From Prevotellaceae bacterium (GTDB lineage: Bacteria > Bacteroidota > Bacteroidia > Bacteroidales > UBA932): 46,713 nucleotides of DNA. The stretch covers positions 1 to 46,713 of the forward strand of contig JAIRNF010000023.1 in assembly GCA_031258195.1 (NCBI GenBank). Direction: 5' to 3'. The first letter of the stretch is position 1, and the number at the start of each line of letters is the position of its first letter. Positions 9,151 to 18,377 of the stretch are shown here, in pieces. Both the position numbers and the translations under genes were made by a program. The notes beneath the pieces were generated by a model. That model searched no databases, was not told the origin of the DNA, and saw nothing but the letters and a program-made list of their open reading frames with translations.

Positions 9151-10287
9151 ATGAAATACTACATAATAGCAGGAGAAGCATCGGGCGATTTACATGGCTC
9201 TAATCTGATGAAAGGACTTAAGCAGGTTGATCCGCAGGCAGAGTTCCGCTTCTGGGGAGGCGATTTGATGGCAGCGCAAGGCGGTACAATGGTTAAACAT
9301 TACAAAGAAACTGCTATCATGGGTTTTTGGGAGGTGCTGAAAAACCTTTCTAAAGTCACCAAAAATTTACGCCTTTGTAAAGAAGATATTTTAAAATATA
9401 AACCTGATGTAGTTATCCTTATAGACTACCCCGGTTTTAACTTTCGTATTGCAGAGTTTACCCATAAACAAGGAATAAAAACATTCTACTATATTGCGCC
9501 AAAAGTATGGGCTTGGAAAAAATCGCGCGTAAAACGTTTACAAAAAGATATCGACAAGCTATTCATCATATTTCCTTTTGAAATAGAATACTTCAAAAAA
9601 TGGAATATTGATGCCATTTATAGAGGTAATCCGCTTATAGATTCAATAGCGGATAAAACGGTTAACTCCCCTTCCTTTTCTGAATTTATTGAAAAGAATA
9701 AGCTGCCTGATAAGCCTATCATTGCGTTTTTAGCAGGTAGCCGTAAGCAAGAAATAAAGCATATTGTCCCACGTGTAAAAAAGTTGGTAGTAGAATTTCC
9801 GGGTTATCAGCTTATTCTTGCCGCCGCCCCTTCATTAGATAAAGATTTTTATGCTCAGTATATACTACCCGAAGACAACATGGCTGCTGTGTATGACCAA
9901 ACTTATGATACGCTTAAAGTTGCCGATGTTGCCATAGTAGCATCAGGCACAGCGACTCTTGAAACAGCCCTGCTTAATACTCCACAGGTAGTGTGCTATG
10001 CAGGAAGTGAAATTTCGTATCAAATAGCAAAGTTTTTGGTAAAGGGCTATATTTCGCTTGTGAACATTATTATGAATGCACCTGTTGTTAAGGAGTTGAT
10101 ACAACATGATATGTCATTGGATAAAATGAAAGCTGAAATAGAAACTTTGCTCTTTAACGAATCATATCGCAATGCGCAGCTTAAAGCTTATCAGCAGCTG
10201 CAAGAATCGCTTGGCGAATACGGATCGTCTAAGCGCGTTGCTGAAGCGATGGTTAAAGAGCTAAAAAAAGATTGTAGGACATCATAA
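9151..10287 (+). CDS. lpxB: lipid-A-disaccharide synthase
   Basis: A 378-residue glycosyltransferase (GT19) that joins UDP-2,3-diacylglucosamine and lipid X to make lipid A disaccharide at the inner membrane. The N-terminal GEASGDLHGS (8-17), the YPGFNFR and YIAPKVWAWK segments, the LAGSRKQEI donor-site loop and VASGTATLET are intact. Length is typical. It proves that the organism makes lipid A and is a diderm. It is followed nine bases later by gldF in the same run. Confidence 0.96.
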   Translation: MKYYIIAGEASGDLHGSNLMKGLKQVDPQAEFRFWGGDLMAAQGGTMVKHYKETAIMGFWEVLKNLSKVTKNLRLCKEDILKYKPDVVILIDYPGFNFRIAEFTHKQGIKTFYYIAPKVWAWKKSRVKRLQKDIDKLFIIFPFEIEYFKKWNIDAIYRGNPLIDSIADKTVNSPSFSEFIEKNKLPDKPIIAFLAGSRKQEIKHIVPRVKKLVVEFPGYQLILAAAPSLDKDFYAQYILPEDNMAAVYDQTYDTLKVADVAIVASGTATLETALLNTPQVVCYAGSEISYQIAKFLVKGYISLVNIIMNAPVVKELIQHDMSLDKMKAEIETLLFNESYRNAQLKAYQQLQESLGEYGSSKRVAEAMVKELKKDCRTS

Positions 10288-10296
10288 TCTTATATT

Positions 10297-11028
10297 ATGT
10301 ATAGCATTTTGCGTAAAGAACTATCGTTATTCTTTTCATCGTTTACAGGCTATGTAACCATTGCCATTTTTCTATTTATTATCGGATGGTTTATGTGGAT
10401 TAGCCCTGGCGAACTGAATGTTTTCGATGTTGGGCTTGCTAATATCGATACGCTATTTTTTATTGCCCCTTGGGTTTTTCTTATACTGGTTCCCGCAACT
10501 ACAATGCGCAGCTTTTCGGAAGAAAAACGGCTTGGCACATTAGAGCTATTGCTTACTCGTCCTATTACAGATTGGCAGCTGACGCTTGGTAAGTATTTTG
10601 CAGCAGTAATACTTATACTATTATCTCTACTTCCCTGCCTTATTTACTTTGTAAGCATTTATTCTATCGCCAGCCCCGTTGGTAATGTAGATATGGGCGC
10701 TGTATGGGGTTCGTTTATTGGGCTGTTCTTTTTGGCTTCGTGTTATACTGCGGTAGGTATTTTTACGTCCTCACTTACCGAAAATCAGCTGGTAGCATTT
10801 ACTCTAACAGCAGCCTTCTGTTTTGTGCTATTTATAGGTTTCGATGGATTATCATCGTTACCTTTCATGAAAACCATCGACAGGCAAGTTCAGCTGCTCG
10901 GAATTAATGAACACTACCGATCTATTAGCAGAGGCGTGATAGACTCGCGAGATATACTATACTTTATCAGCGTTGCTGCTATATTTCTATCTGCAACAGT
11001 ACTAAAGTTAAAAGCCAGAATGAGATAA
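10297..11028 (+). CDS. gldF: gliding-motility ABC transporter permease GldF
   Basis: A 243-residue ABC-2 type permease with about six membrane segments and a short cytoplasmic RSFSEEKRLGTLELLLTRP motif after the second, characteristic of GldF/NosY-type permeases. With GldG it forms the membrane part of the GldAFG transporter; in Flavobacterium johnsoniae this transporter is needed for normal gliding, though many non-gliding Bacteroidetes also carry it. gldG follows 11 bases later. The ATPase gene gldA is not in this window, so it must be encoded elsewhere if the complex is functional. Confidence 0.9.
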   Translation: MYSILRKELSLFFSSFTGYVTIAIFLFIIGWFMWISPGELNVFDVGLANIDTLFFIAPWVFLILVPATTMRSFSEEKRLGTLELLLTRPITDWQLTLGKYFAAVILILLSLLPCLIYFVSIYSIASPVGNVDMGAVWGSFIGLFFLASCYTAVGIFTSSLTENQLVAFTLTAAFCFVLFIGFDGLSSLPFMKTIDRQVQLLGINEHYRSISRGVIDSRDILYFISVAAIFLSATVLKLKARMR

Positions 11029-11039
11029 CATTTAGCAAA

Positions 11040-12734
11040 ATGAATAGTAAAAAACATAACCATACATTATACTTTTTTGGAAGTATTGCTGCTATTCTGT
11101 TGCTGAATATTATTATGCAACACTACTTCTTTCGCATCGACTTTACGTCCGACAAGCGTTTTACGCTGGCAAATGTGAGTAAAGAAGTCATACAATCGTT
11201 AGAACAACCTGTATATATTCATGTATATCTCGAAGGAGAAATGCCTGTAAGTCTAAAAAAAATGAGGCAATCTATCATTGAGATGCTTGACGAACTTAAA
11301 GTTTACGCCAAAGGAAAGCTACAATACCGGCTGATAAATCCGTCGGAGGGATCGAAACAGAAACGAGAAGCCATGTATCGCGACCTTTTTGCTAAAGGGC
11401 TTCAACCCATAGTAATACAAGAAAGTGATAGTGAAGGCGGCAACTCGCAACGTATGATATTCCCCGGAGTATTACTAAGCTATAGCGACAGAGAAAAAGC
11501 CATAAATTTTCTGGTTAACAATCCTGTTTTAAGCGAAGAAGAAAACTTATCATTAGCGATCCAAAACTTAGAATTTGAGTTAGTGTCGGCAATCAGCCTT
11601 ACTTCGCGTAAGCAAAAACCGAAAGTTGCCTTTATTGAAGGGCATGGCGAACTAGACGAATATGAGTCGGGAGATATTGCTCGAGAGTTATCTCAATACT
11701 ATACCGTAGAACGCATAGAGCTGAATGGCGAAGTCGGAGGACTAGACGAGTATTCTGCCGCAGTAATTGCAAAACCCTCTAAGCCTTGGAGTGAGTCTGA
11801 TAAGCTGGTGGTGGACCAATATTTAATGAATGGCGGTAGCGTTGCTTGGTTTATTGATGCAGTAACCGTTGCAGAAGATAGTTTAAACAACGGAGAAGTA
11901 ACGTATGCCATAATTAACGAGCATAAGTTGGACGACCAGCTATTTAAGTACGGTGTAAGAATTAACCCAAACGTCATTCAGGATTTAAGTAGCGTCTTTA
12001 TTCCTGTAAACGTTGCCGGTATTAACCAACCACCGAACTTCCGACCCGTTCCTTTTTACTATCATCCGTTACCGATACCAGACCAAAGAAATAGCATAAC
12101 AAAAAACTTGAATCTTATAAAAGCACAGTACCCTAGTTCCATTGATACTATTGGATCTAACAATAGCGTGCAAAGAACCGTACTCTTAACATCTTCGCAA
12201 TATTCAAGGGCTATTAATGCTCCTTTTATGCTATCGCTAAGACAAATAATAAACGAGGAGGTTTCTCAATCCCGTTTTAATCAATCGTTCTACCCTATCG
12301 CAGTTTTAGTAGAAGGCGAATTCCAGTCTGTTTTTGCTAACCGAATACTAACAAAATATAATAACGAAAAGCCTTTCGATTTTACAGCACAAGGTAAAGC
12401 AAAAATGGTTGTGGTATCAGATGGAGATATCATTCGTAACGAAACTACCTATCGTTCCGGAGGGGTAAGGCTATTCTCTTTAGGCTACGATAAGTATATG
12501 AATCAAACATTTGGTAACAAGGAATTTGTAAAGAATATAATGCTTTATCTAACCAACGATAATGAGCTGCTAAATATTCGCAAAAAAGATTTCAGCTTAC
12601 GCCTGCTCGATAAAACCATAGTGGCAGAACAAAAAAACACGCTCATATTTGTTAATGTTGCATTTCCTATTCTTTTTGTAATTCTTACAGCAATAGCATT
12701 TACATGTTATCGGAAGCGGAAGTACTCCCGATAA
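11040..12734 (+). CDS. gldG: gliding-motility ABC transporter auxiliary protein GldG
   Basis: A 564-residue protein with an N-terminal anchor (about 12-30), a large periplasmic domain of the ABC-type uncharacterised/GldG family and a C-terminal membrane helix at about 540-558, ending in basic residues. Recognisable family segments are DFTSDKRFTLANVSKE, KVAFIEGHGE and KMVVVSDGD. It partners GldF; its molecular role in the transporter is unknown. Intact and of normal length. Confidence 0.9.
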   Translation: MNSKKHNHTLYFFGSIAAILLLNIIMQHYFFRIDFTSDKRFTLANVSKEVIQSLEQPVYIHVYLEGEMPVSLKKMRQSIIEMLDELKVYAKGKLQYRLINPSEGSKQKREAMYRDLFAKGLQPIVIQESDSEGGNSQRMIFPGVLLSYSDREKAINFLVNNPVLSEEENLSLAIQNLEFELVSAISLTSRKQKPKVAFIEGHGELDEYESGDIARELSQYYTVERIELNGEVGGLDEYSAAVIAKPSKPWSESDKLVVDQYLMNGGSVAWFIDAVTVAEDSLNNGEVTYAIINEHKLDDQLFKYGVRINPNVIQDLSSVFIPVNVAGINQPPNFRPVPFYYHPLPIPDQRNSITKNLNLIKAQYPSSIDTIGSNNSVQRTVLLTSSQYSRAINAPFMLSLRQIINEEVSQSRFNQSFYPIAVLVEGEFQSVFANRILTKYNNEKPFDFTAQGKAKMVVVSDGDIIRNETTYRSGGVRLFSLGYDKYMNQTFGNKEFVKNIMLYLTNDNELLNIRKKDFSLRLLDKTIVAEQKNTLIFVNVAFPILFVILTAIAFTCYRKRKYSR

Positions 12735-12749
12735 TTATAACACATATTC

Positions 12750-13466
12750 ATGAAAAAAGTTATAGTAATAGGTGCAACATCCGGTATCGGTAAAGGATTG
12801 GCAGAATACTACTCAGCCAACGGATGGATAGTAGGTGTAACAGGGCGCAGGGAAAATTTACTCCAAGAATTAAAGCAAAATAACAAAAACATATATACTA
12901 AGTCTTTCGATATTTTATCTCTCGATAGCGCAGCTAAATTACTTGAATTGATTAATGAAATGCAGGGTGTTGATCTTGCTATCATCAGCTCTGGCATTGG
13001 CTTCGTAAACCATAATCTCGATCCAGAAGTTGAGCTAAATACAGCGCAAACTAACGCTATAGGCTTTACCCGTATGGCAGATTTTCTATACGGTTACTTC
13101 AATACGCAAGGATATGGGCATTTAGCCGCTATCAGCTCTATTGCTTCCATCAGGGGTATATATATGTGTCCCGCCTACTCTGCATCAAAAGCATATGTTT
13201 CAACCTATCTGGAGGCATTAAGAAGTAAGGCTGTTAAAGAAAAAAAGAAGATAAAAGTAAGCACCATACTTCCGGGGTTTGTAGATACTCCTTTACTAGG
13301 AAAAGATACTCCGACATTCTGGAAATCGGAGGTTAAAACTGTTGTTAAGCAAATTACGACTAGCCTGCGTCGTAAGCGTCGTAAAATATATGTAACCAGA
13401 CGTTGGCGCTGGGTGACTTTTATTTGGCGGTTGCTACCCTCGTATATTCATGAACGGATTTTATAA
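12750..13466 (+). CDS. SDR-family NAD(P)-dependent oxidoreductase
   Basis: A 238-residue short-chain dehydrogenase. The cofactor loop GATSGIG is at residues 8-14, the active-site region has ISSIAS and Tyr in PAYSASKAY, and PGFVDTP follows. The C-terminus is basic (SLRRKRRKIYVTRRWRW) and then hydrophobic, which is typical of a Bacteroidetes SDR group that may bind membrane. The substrate is not known. It lies 15 bases after gldG and 15 before mtaB in the same run. Confidence 0.9.
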   Translation: MKKVIVIGATSGIGKGLAEYYSANGWIVGVTGRRENLLQELKQNNKNIYTKSFDILSLDSAAKLLELINEMQGVDLAIISSGIGFVNHNLDPEVELNTAQTNAIGFTRMADFLYGYFNTQGYGHLAAISSIASIRGIYMCPAYSASKAYVSTYLEALRSKAVKEKKKIKVSTILPGFVDTPLLGKDTPTFWKSEVKTVVKQITTSLRRKRRKIYVTRRWRWVTFIWRLLPSYIHERIL

Positions 13467-13481
13467 CTATTTTTCCCCGGC

Positions 13482-14798
13482 ATGAACAACGAACAACGAA
13501 CAATAGCATTCTATACGCTGGGCTGCAAACTCAACTTTTCCGAAACTTCTACGCTGGCGCGTGCTTTCGTAAATAGCGGCTTTAAAGTTGTACCTGCTTC
13601 TCACGCAGCAGATGTATATCTCATAAATACTTGCTCTGTAACCGAATCGGCAGATAAAAAATGCAGACAGGCTATCCGTAAGTTTATTAAGCAATCGCCC
13701 AGTGCTGTTATTGCTGTTACCGGATGCTATGCCCAGCTTAAACCAAAGGCTATTGCTGCAATTGAAGGCGTTGATTTGATTGTTGGAGCCGATTTAAAGG
13801 GGAATATTGTTGAATTAGTAAACAATGTTAGGGAGAAAGGAAACGCGAGAATTTTTTCATGCGAGATTAACGAAGTTGATAGCTTTTTTCAGGCATTTTC
13901 ATCAGGCGACCGTACCCGATCTTTTCTTAAAGTGCAAGATGGTTGCGACTATAAGTGTTCTTACTGCACCATTCCGATGGCAAGGGGCAAAAGCCGTAAC
14001 ATACCTATTAGCGATATATTAAAAGAGGCAGAGCAAATAGCTGCCTCCGGAATAAAAGAAGTAGTTCTTACCGGAGTTAACATTGGTGATTTTGGCAAAA
14101 CTACCGGCGAACCATTTTTCGATCTGGTAAAAGCGCTGGATAAAGTTGAAGGTATCGAACGATACCGTATTTCTTCTATTGAGCCAAACCTACTCACCAA
14201 CGAACTGATAAAATATGTAGCACAATCAGCTAAGTTTCTACCTCATTTTCATATACCGCTACAATCGGGTTCTAACCGTATTTTAGGATTGATGCGGCGT
14301 AGATATAAACGGGAAATATTTGCATCGCGGCTAGAATATATATATAAGTTAATGCCCAATGCATTTATTGGTGTGGATGTTATTGTTGGCTTCCCGGGCG
14401 AAACGGATGACGATTTTATTGATGCATACCAATTTATTGAAAGTTTGTCGCCCTCCTTTTTACATATATTTCCATACTCTGAACGCCCAAATACGCCAAC
14501 AGCGCATATGGAAGGTAAGCTAAATCCTAGCATTATCAACGAGCGAGCAAACCGGTTTAATGAACTCTGCAAACAGTTATATTCCGATTTTTATAAAAAG
14601 AATATCGAAAAAACTGCTAACGTACTATTTGAAAGCGCTCAATACGGTAAAATGATGCATGGGTTTACCGAAAACTATGTGAAAGTAGAAGTACCCTATC
14701 AAAAAAATCTATGCGGTATAGTTATTTCCGTAAAACTAACAGAGATAGCGGATAGCGGAAATATGAAAGCGAAAATTCTATCTAAAGCCGATTACTAG
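13482..14798 (+). CDS. mtaB: tRNA threonylcarbamoyladenosine methylthiotransferase
   Basis: A 438-residue radical-SAM enzyme that adds a methylthio group to t6A37 of tRNAs. The N-terminal UPF0004 domain has cluster cysteines 15, 51 and 82. The radical-SAM triad CDYKCSYC supplies Cys155, 159 and 162. The HFHIPLQSGS and GFPGETDDDF segments and a C-terminal TRAM-like domain are present. The family position (YTLGCKLNFSET) fits MtaB rather than MiaB or RimO. It closes the plus-strand run that began at 7587. Confidence 0.93.
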   Translation: MNNEQRTIAFYTLGCKLNFSETSTLARAFVNSGFKVVPASHAADVYLINTCSVTESADKKCRQAIRKFIKQSPSAVIAVTGCYAQLKPKAIAAIEGVDLIVGADLKGNIVELVNNVREKGNARIFSCEINEVDSFFQAFSSGDRTRSFLKVQDGCDYKCSYCTIPMARGKSRNIPISDILKEAEQIAASGIKEVVLTGVNIGDFGKTTGEPFFDLVKALDKVEGIERYRISSIEPNLLTNELIKYVAQSAKFLPHFHIPLQSGSNRILGLMRRRYKREIFASRLEYIYKLMPNAFIGVDVIVGFPGETDDDFIDAYQFIESLSPSFLHIFPYSERPNTPTAHMEGKLNPSIINERANRFNELCKQLYSDFYKKNIEKTANVLFESAQYGKMMHGFTENYVKVEVPYQKNLCGIVISVKLTEIADSGNMKAKILSKADY

Positions 14799-14837
14799 CT
14801 TATTTTTTATAAAATTCATTTTCTTTGTATAATAGTA

Positions 14838-14860
14838 AACAGCTATGCCATGTAGCTGTT
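14838..14860 (+). promoter_or_regulatory. hairpin in the fhs leader
   Basis: AACAGCTA (14838-14845) and TAGCTGTT (14853-14860) form a perfect 8-bp stem with loop TGCCATG. A near -7 sequence, TTTTCTTTG, ends at 14826, so the hairpin would be at the very 5' end of the fhs transcript. It has no T-run and is not a terminator; it may stabilise the mRNA or bind a regulator. Confidence 0.35.
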
Positions 14861-14891
14861 AATATATAACTCAATAAAACATAACTATACC

Positions 14892-16562
14892 ATGAAAACA
14901 GATATTGAAATTGCCCGCTCCATTGAGATGCGCCCTATTATAGAAATTGCCGAGAAGCTGGGTTTATCGGTTGATGAGCTAGAACTTTACGGAAAATATA
15001 AAGCAAAAATTCCGCTAAACCTGATAGATGAAGAAAAAGTCAAGAAAGCCAAGTTGATATTGGTTTCTGCTATTTCTCCAACACCTGCCGGAGAGGGCAA
15101 AACAACCATATCCATCGGGTTATCACAAGGATTAAACCGTATTGGTAAAAAAACTACCGTTGTCCTTCGCGAACCTTCGTTAGGACCGGTATTCGGTATC
15201 AAAGGCGGTGCAACTGGTGGAGGATATTCTCAAGTTGTTCCGATGGAAGACATTAACCTGCATTTTACAGGCGATTTTGCCGCCATAGAAAAGGCACACA
15301 ACCTTCTATCCGCAATGATAGACAACAATGTGCAGAGCAAGAAAAACTCACTTAATATCGATCCTCGTACCGTTACATGGAAACGGGTAATGGATATGAA
15401 CGACCGCTCTCTTCGCCATATTGTTGTGGGGCTTGGAGGAACTACATCGGGTGTCCCACGCGAAACAGGCTTCGATATTACAGCAGCATCTGAAGTAATG
15501 GCTATTCTATGCCTGTCAAAAGACAGAGAAGATCTTAAACGCAGGCTTGGCAATATCTTTATTGGTTATACCTACGATAAAAAACCTATATATGCCCGTG
15601 ATTTAAAGGCTAACGGAGTTATGGCGGCTTTACTTAAAGATGCTATTAAGCCAAATCTGGTACAAACGCTCGAAGGCTCTCCCGCGATAATTCATGGCGG
15701 TCCGTTCGCTAACATTGCGCAAGGTACAAACTCTATTGTTGCAACCAAGATGGGAATGTCTTTTTCAGAGTATGTTGTGACAGAAGCAGGTTTTGGCTTT
15801 GATCTTGGTGCAGAAAAATTTCTTGATATAAAATGCCAATCGTCTGGACTTGCTCCCGATGCCGTAGTATTGGTGGCCACCATTCGCGCATTACGCTATC
15901 ATGGTGGTGTTCCTGTTAAAGAAGTTGGTACGCCTAACTTAGAAGCTTTAAAAAAAGGTGTTTCAAATCTTGAAAAACATATTGAGAATATGAAACTCTT
16001 TAACACTTGCCCCGTCGTTGCTATTAACCGTTTTGTTACTGATACTGAAGAAGAAATCGATTTCGTAAAGGAAACCTGCAAACTTCTAGGTGTACAGGTT
16101 CGTGTAGCAAACGTATGGGCAAAAGGCGGCGAAGGCGCAGAAGAGCTTGCCGAACTTGTTGTAAAAACTGCAGAAACATGCTTAGGTAAGTACACTCCAC
16201 TATACGAATGGGAATGGCCTCCAGAAAAGAAAATAGAAACCATTGCTAAAAAAATATATGGTGCAGAAGCCGTCGATTATACAGCAAAAGCAAAAGCAGA
16301 TTTAAAGAAAGTTTATAACTTAGGGTTAGACAAGGTAGCCGTATGTATTGCTAAAACTCAAAAATCGTTATCCGATAATCCCGATTTACTAGGGCGACCA
16401 AAAGACTTTATTGTTACCGTTAGAGAAATCGAAGTTGCAGCAGGTGCCGAATTTATAATTCCTATTACTGGAGATATAATGCGCATGCCGGGGTTACCGG
16501 ATCATCCTGCTTCTGAAAACATTGATATTGATAATGACGGCACAATAAGCGGATTATTCTAA
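14892..16562 (+). CDS. fhs: formate-tetrahydrofolate ligase
   Basis: A 556-residue ATP-dependent enzyme that makes 10-formyltetrahydrofolate from formate. The P-loop PTPAGEGKTT is at 63-72, followed by REPSLGPVFGIKGGATGGGY, GTPNLEALKKG, and the C-terminal TGDIMRMPGLP. Length is typical. It supplies one-carbon units for purines and formyl-Met, and in anaerobes assimilates formate. It stands alone between an upstream hairpin leader and a strong terminator. Confidence 0.97.
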   Translation: MKTDIEIARSIEMRPIIEIAEKLGLSVDELELYGKYKAKIPLNLIDEEKVKKAKLILVSAISPTPAGEGKTTISIGLSQGLNRIGKKTTVVLREPSLGPVFGIKGGATGGGYSQVVPMEDINLHFTGDFAAIEKAHNLLSAMIDNNVQSKKNSLNIDPRTVTWKRVMDMNDRSLRHIVVGLGGTTSGVPRETGFDITAASEVMAILCLSKDREDLKRRLGNIFIGYTYDKKPIYARDLKANGVMAALLKDAIKPNLVQTLEGSPAIIHGGPFANIAQGTNSIVATKMGMSFSEYVVTEAGFGFDLGAEKFLDIKCQSSGLAPDAVVLVATIRALRYHGGVPVKEVGTPNLEALKKGVSNLEKHIENMKLFNTCPVVAINRFVTDTEEEIDFVKETCKLLGVQVRVANVWAKGGEGAEELAELVVKTAETCLGKYTPLYEWEWPPEKKIETIAKKIYGAEAVDYTAKAKADLKKVYNLGLDKVAVCIAKTQKSLSDNPDLLGRPKDFIVTVREIEVAAGAEFIIPITGDIMRMPGLPDHPASENIDIDNDGTISGLF

Positions 16563-16580
16563 TTAATTAATAGATAATAA

Positions 16581-16620
16581 AAGTATGCGAAGTTAGTATT
16601 AACTTCGCATACTTATTTTT
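16581..16620 (+). terminator. fhs intrinsic terminator
   Basis: A perfect 15-bp stem, AAGTATGCGAAGTTA / TAACTTCGCATACTT, with a 4-base loop GTAT, is followed by ATTTTT. It lies 18 bases after the fhs stop. The long stem is unusually strong for this AT-rich genome. Confidence 0.88.
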
Positions 16621-16634
16621 AAGCAAATCGGTAA

Positions 16635-17426
16635 ATGGATTACAGGGATATATGTCCGCACGTTTGCAGCGTAGCAAAAGAAGCAGGCTACTTTATACGA
16701 AAAGAGCGAGAGACATTTTCGTAAGATATGGTTGAAGTAAAAGGCGTTCACGATTTCGTTTCATACGTAGATAAGGCAGCTGAAAAAATAATAGTAGAGC
16801 GGCTGCAAAGCATACTGCCCCACGCCGCTTTTTTAACCGAAGAGCAAACCGTTGAACAAACAGATGCTCCTTTAAAATGGATTGTAGATCCACTGGATGG
16901 TACAACAAACTTCATACATGGGCTATATCCCCACTCCGTTAGCATTGCCTTAATGCAAGATAATAGCATGGTTGTTGGCGTTGTTTACGAAATTGGACAA
17001 GATGAATGCTTTTATGCTTGGAAGGATAGCGATGCTTACTTAAACAGTAAAATTATTCGTGTATCTAATGCCGAAACACTCAACGCTTGTTTAGTGGGTG
17101 TTGGATTTCCATATCACGATTTTTCAAAGTTAGATAAGTACTTCAACTGTGTGCGTTACTTTGCCGAGCATGCACAAGCTATGAGGAGAACAGGATCTGC
17201 AGCTATAGACCTTTCTTATGTTGCCTGCGGTCGGTTAGACGCTTACTTCGAATATAGCCTCAACCCATGGGATGTTGCAGCCGGATCGTTCATTCTTCAA
17301 AGAACCGGAGGGCGCGTATCAGATTTTTCTGGAAAAGACAGCTACATATTCGGGCAGGAGATAGTTGCTACAAATGCTAAAGTTTTCAGTAACTTTATCG
17401 CCGTAATTAAAAAGAACTTCGGCTAG
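16635..17426 (+). pseudogene. inositol monophosphatase family gene with in-frame TAA
   Basis: The reading frame from ATG at 16635 gives the normal IMPase start (MDYRDICPHVCSVAKEAG, then IRKERETFS), but codon 30 (16722-16724) is TAA. Translation continues in the same frame with DMVEVKGVHDFVSYVDK to a normal C-terminus. A single C-to-T change from CAA (Gln) would explain it. Metal-site motifs remain: TEEQT, DPLDGTTNF (residues 85-93) and NPWDVAAG. Without readthrough only a protein from the ATG at 16728 (232 residues, lacking helix 1) could be made. This may be an inactivating mutation, a sequencing error, or a tolerated truncation. It heads an envelope gene run. Confidence 0.75.
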
Positions 17427-17447
17427 CAGATAAAGCAAAATAGGTTG

Positions 17448-18377
17448 ATGAACACTATTGCATACGGATTATTTTGGATTGTATTTGCCCCTTTATGCAT
17501 CCTACCAACAAGAGTAATATATATCTTGTCTGATATTATATTTCTGCTAAACTACCACGTAGTCAGATACCGCAAAAAGGTTGTGTTCAAAAATTTACAC
17601 GAATCGTTTCCCGAAAAATCTGATAAGGAAATAAAAAGTATCGCTCGTAAATTCTATAGACATCTTACGGATGTTTTCTTGGAAGATATCATCCTGATGA
17701 GAATTAGCTTCAAGAATATGCGCAAGCGAATGCAGTATAAAAATATAGAGCTGGTAAACGAGCTATACAACAAGAAGAAAGATGTAGTTATGATACTGGG
17801 TCACTATGGTAACTGGGAGTGGCCAGGTAGCTTTGCCAGCTACACACCATACGGGCTTTGTTCTGTATATAAAGAACTGCACAACCCCTATTTCGACCGT
17901 TTTTTTAAAAGGCTACGTGGGCGTTTCGGTAACCAGCTGATAGAGATGAGAGATAGCTTTAGAGCGGTTTACTCTCGTAAACGTAATAATCAGCCAACAG
18001 CATTAGCTCTTATCGCAGATCAATCTCCTCTATGGAAAGAGATGAAGTTTTTCACTAACTTTCTGAATCACCCCGGAACCCCTATTTTTTTAGGTACAGA
18101 ACGTATTGCAAAAGCCTTAGATATGGCGGTAGTATTTGCGTATATCACTAAGCCAAAACGTGGACACTATGTCCTAGAATTCACTCTTTTATTTGAAGAA
18201 GTAAAAGATCTGCCGGAATTTTTAATTACAGAAACACATGTACGAATGCTTGAAAAAAACATACGCGAACGTCCGGAACTATGGTTATGGTCTCATAAAC
18301 GCTGGAAGCGAATGGAAAGCGATTTATATAAAGAAGAAAATCAGCAGAATGTAAGCCCTAAGATTAAAAATAAGTAA
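17448..18377 (+). CDS. lysophospholipid/lipid A acyltransferase (LpxL/HtrB-like)
   Basis: A 309-residue inner-membrane acyltransferase of the LpxL/HtrB family, which adds a secondary acyl chain to lipid A precursors. It has an N-terminal membrane segment (~3-25) and the HxxxxE catalytic motif in LGHYGNWEW (His119, Glu124). Next come YKELHNPYFDRF and LIADQSP. The C-terminal RPELWLWSHKRWK is diagnostic. The start is ATG 17448, 21 bases after the IMPase stop; a TTG three bases earlier is less likely. Its stop overlaps the start of the next gene by one base (TAATG). Confidence 0.9.
   Translation: MNTIAYGLFWIVFAPLCILPTRVIYILSDIIFLLNYHVVRYRKKVVFKNLHESFPEKSDKEIKSIARKFYRHLTDVFLEDIILMRISFKNMRKRMQYKNIELVNELYNKKKDVVMILGHYGNWEWPGSFASYTPYGLCSVYKELHNPYFDRFFKRLRGRFGNQLIEMRDSFRAVYSRKRNNQPTALALIADQSPLWKEMKFFTNFLNHPGTPIFLGTERIAKALDMAVVFAYITKPKRGHYVLEFTLLFEEVKDLPEFLITETHVRMLEKNIRERPELWLWSHKRWKRMESDLYKEENQQNVSPKIKNK

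Noticed and set aside
16722-16724. TAA recoded as an amino acid in the IMPase gene
   Set aside because: TAA is the normal stop for many intact genes here (for example rpmE2 and fhs), so a code change is excluded.
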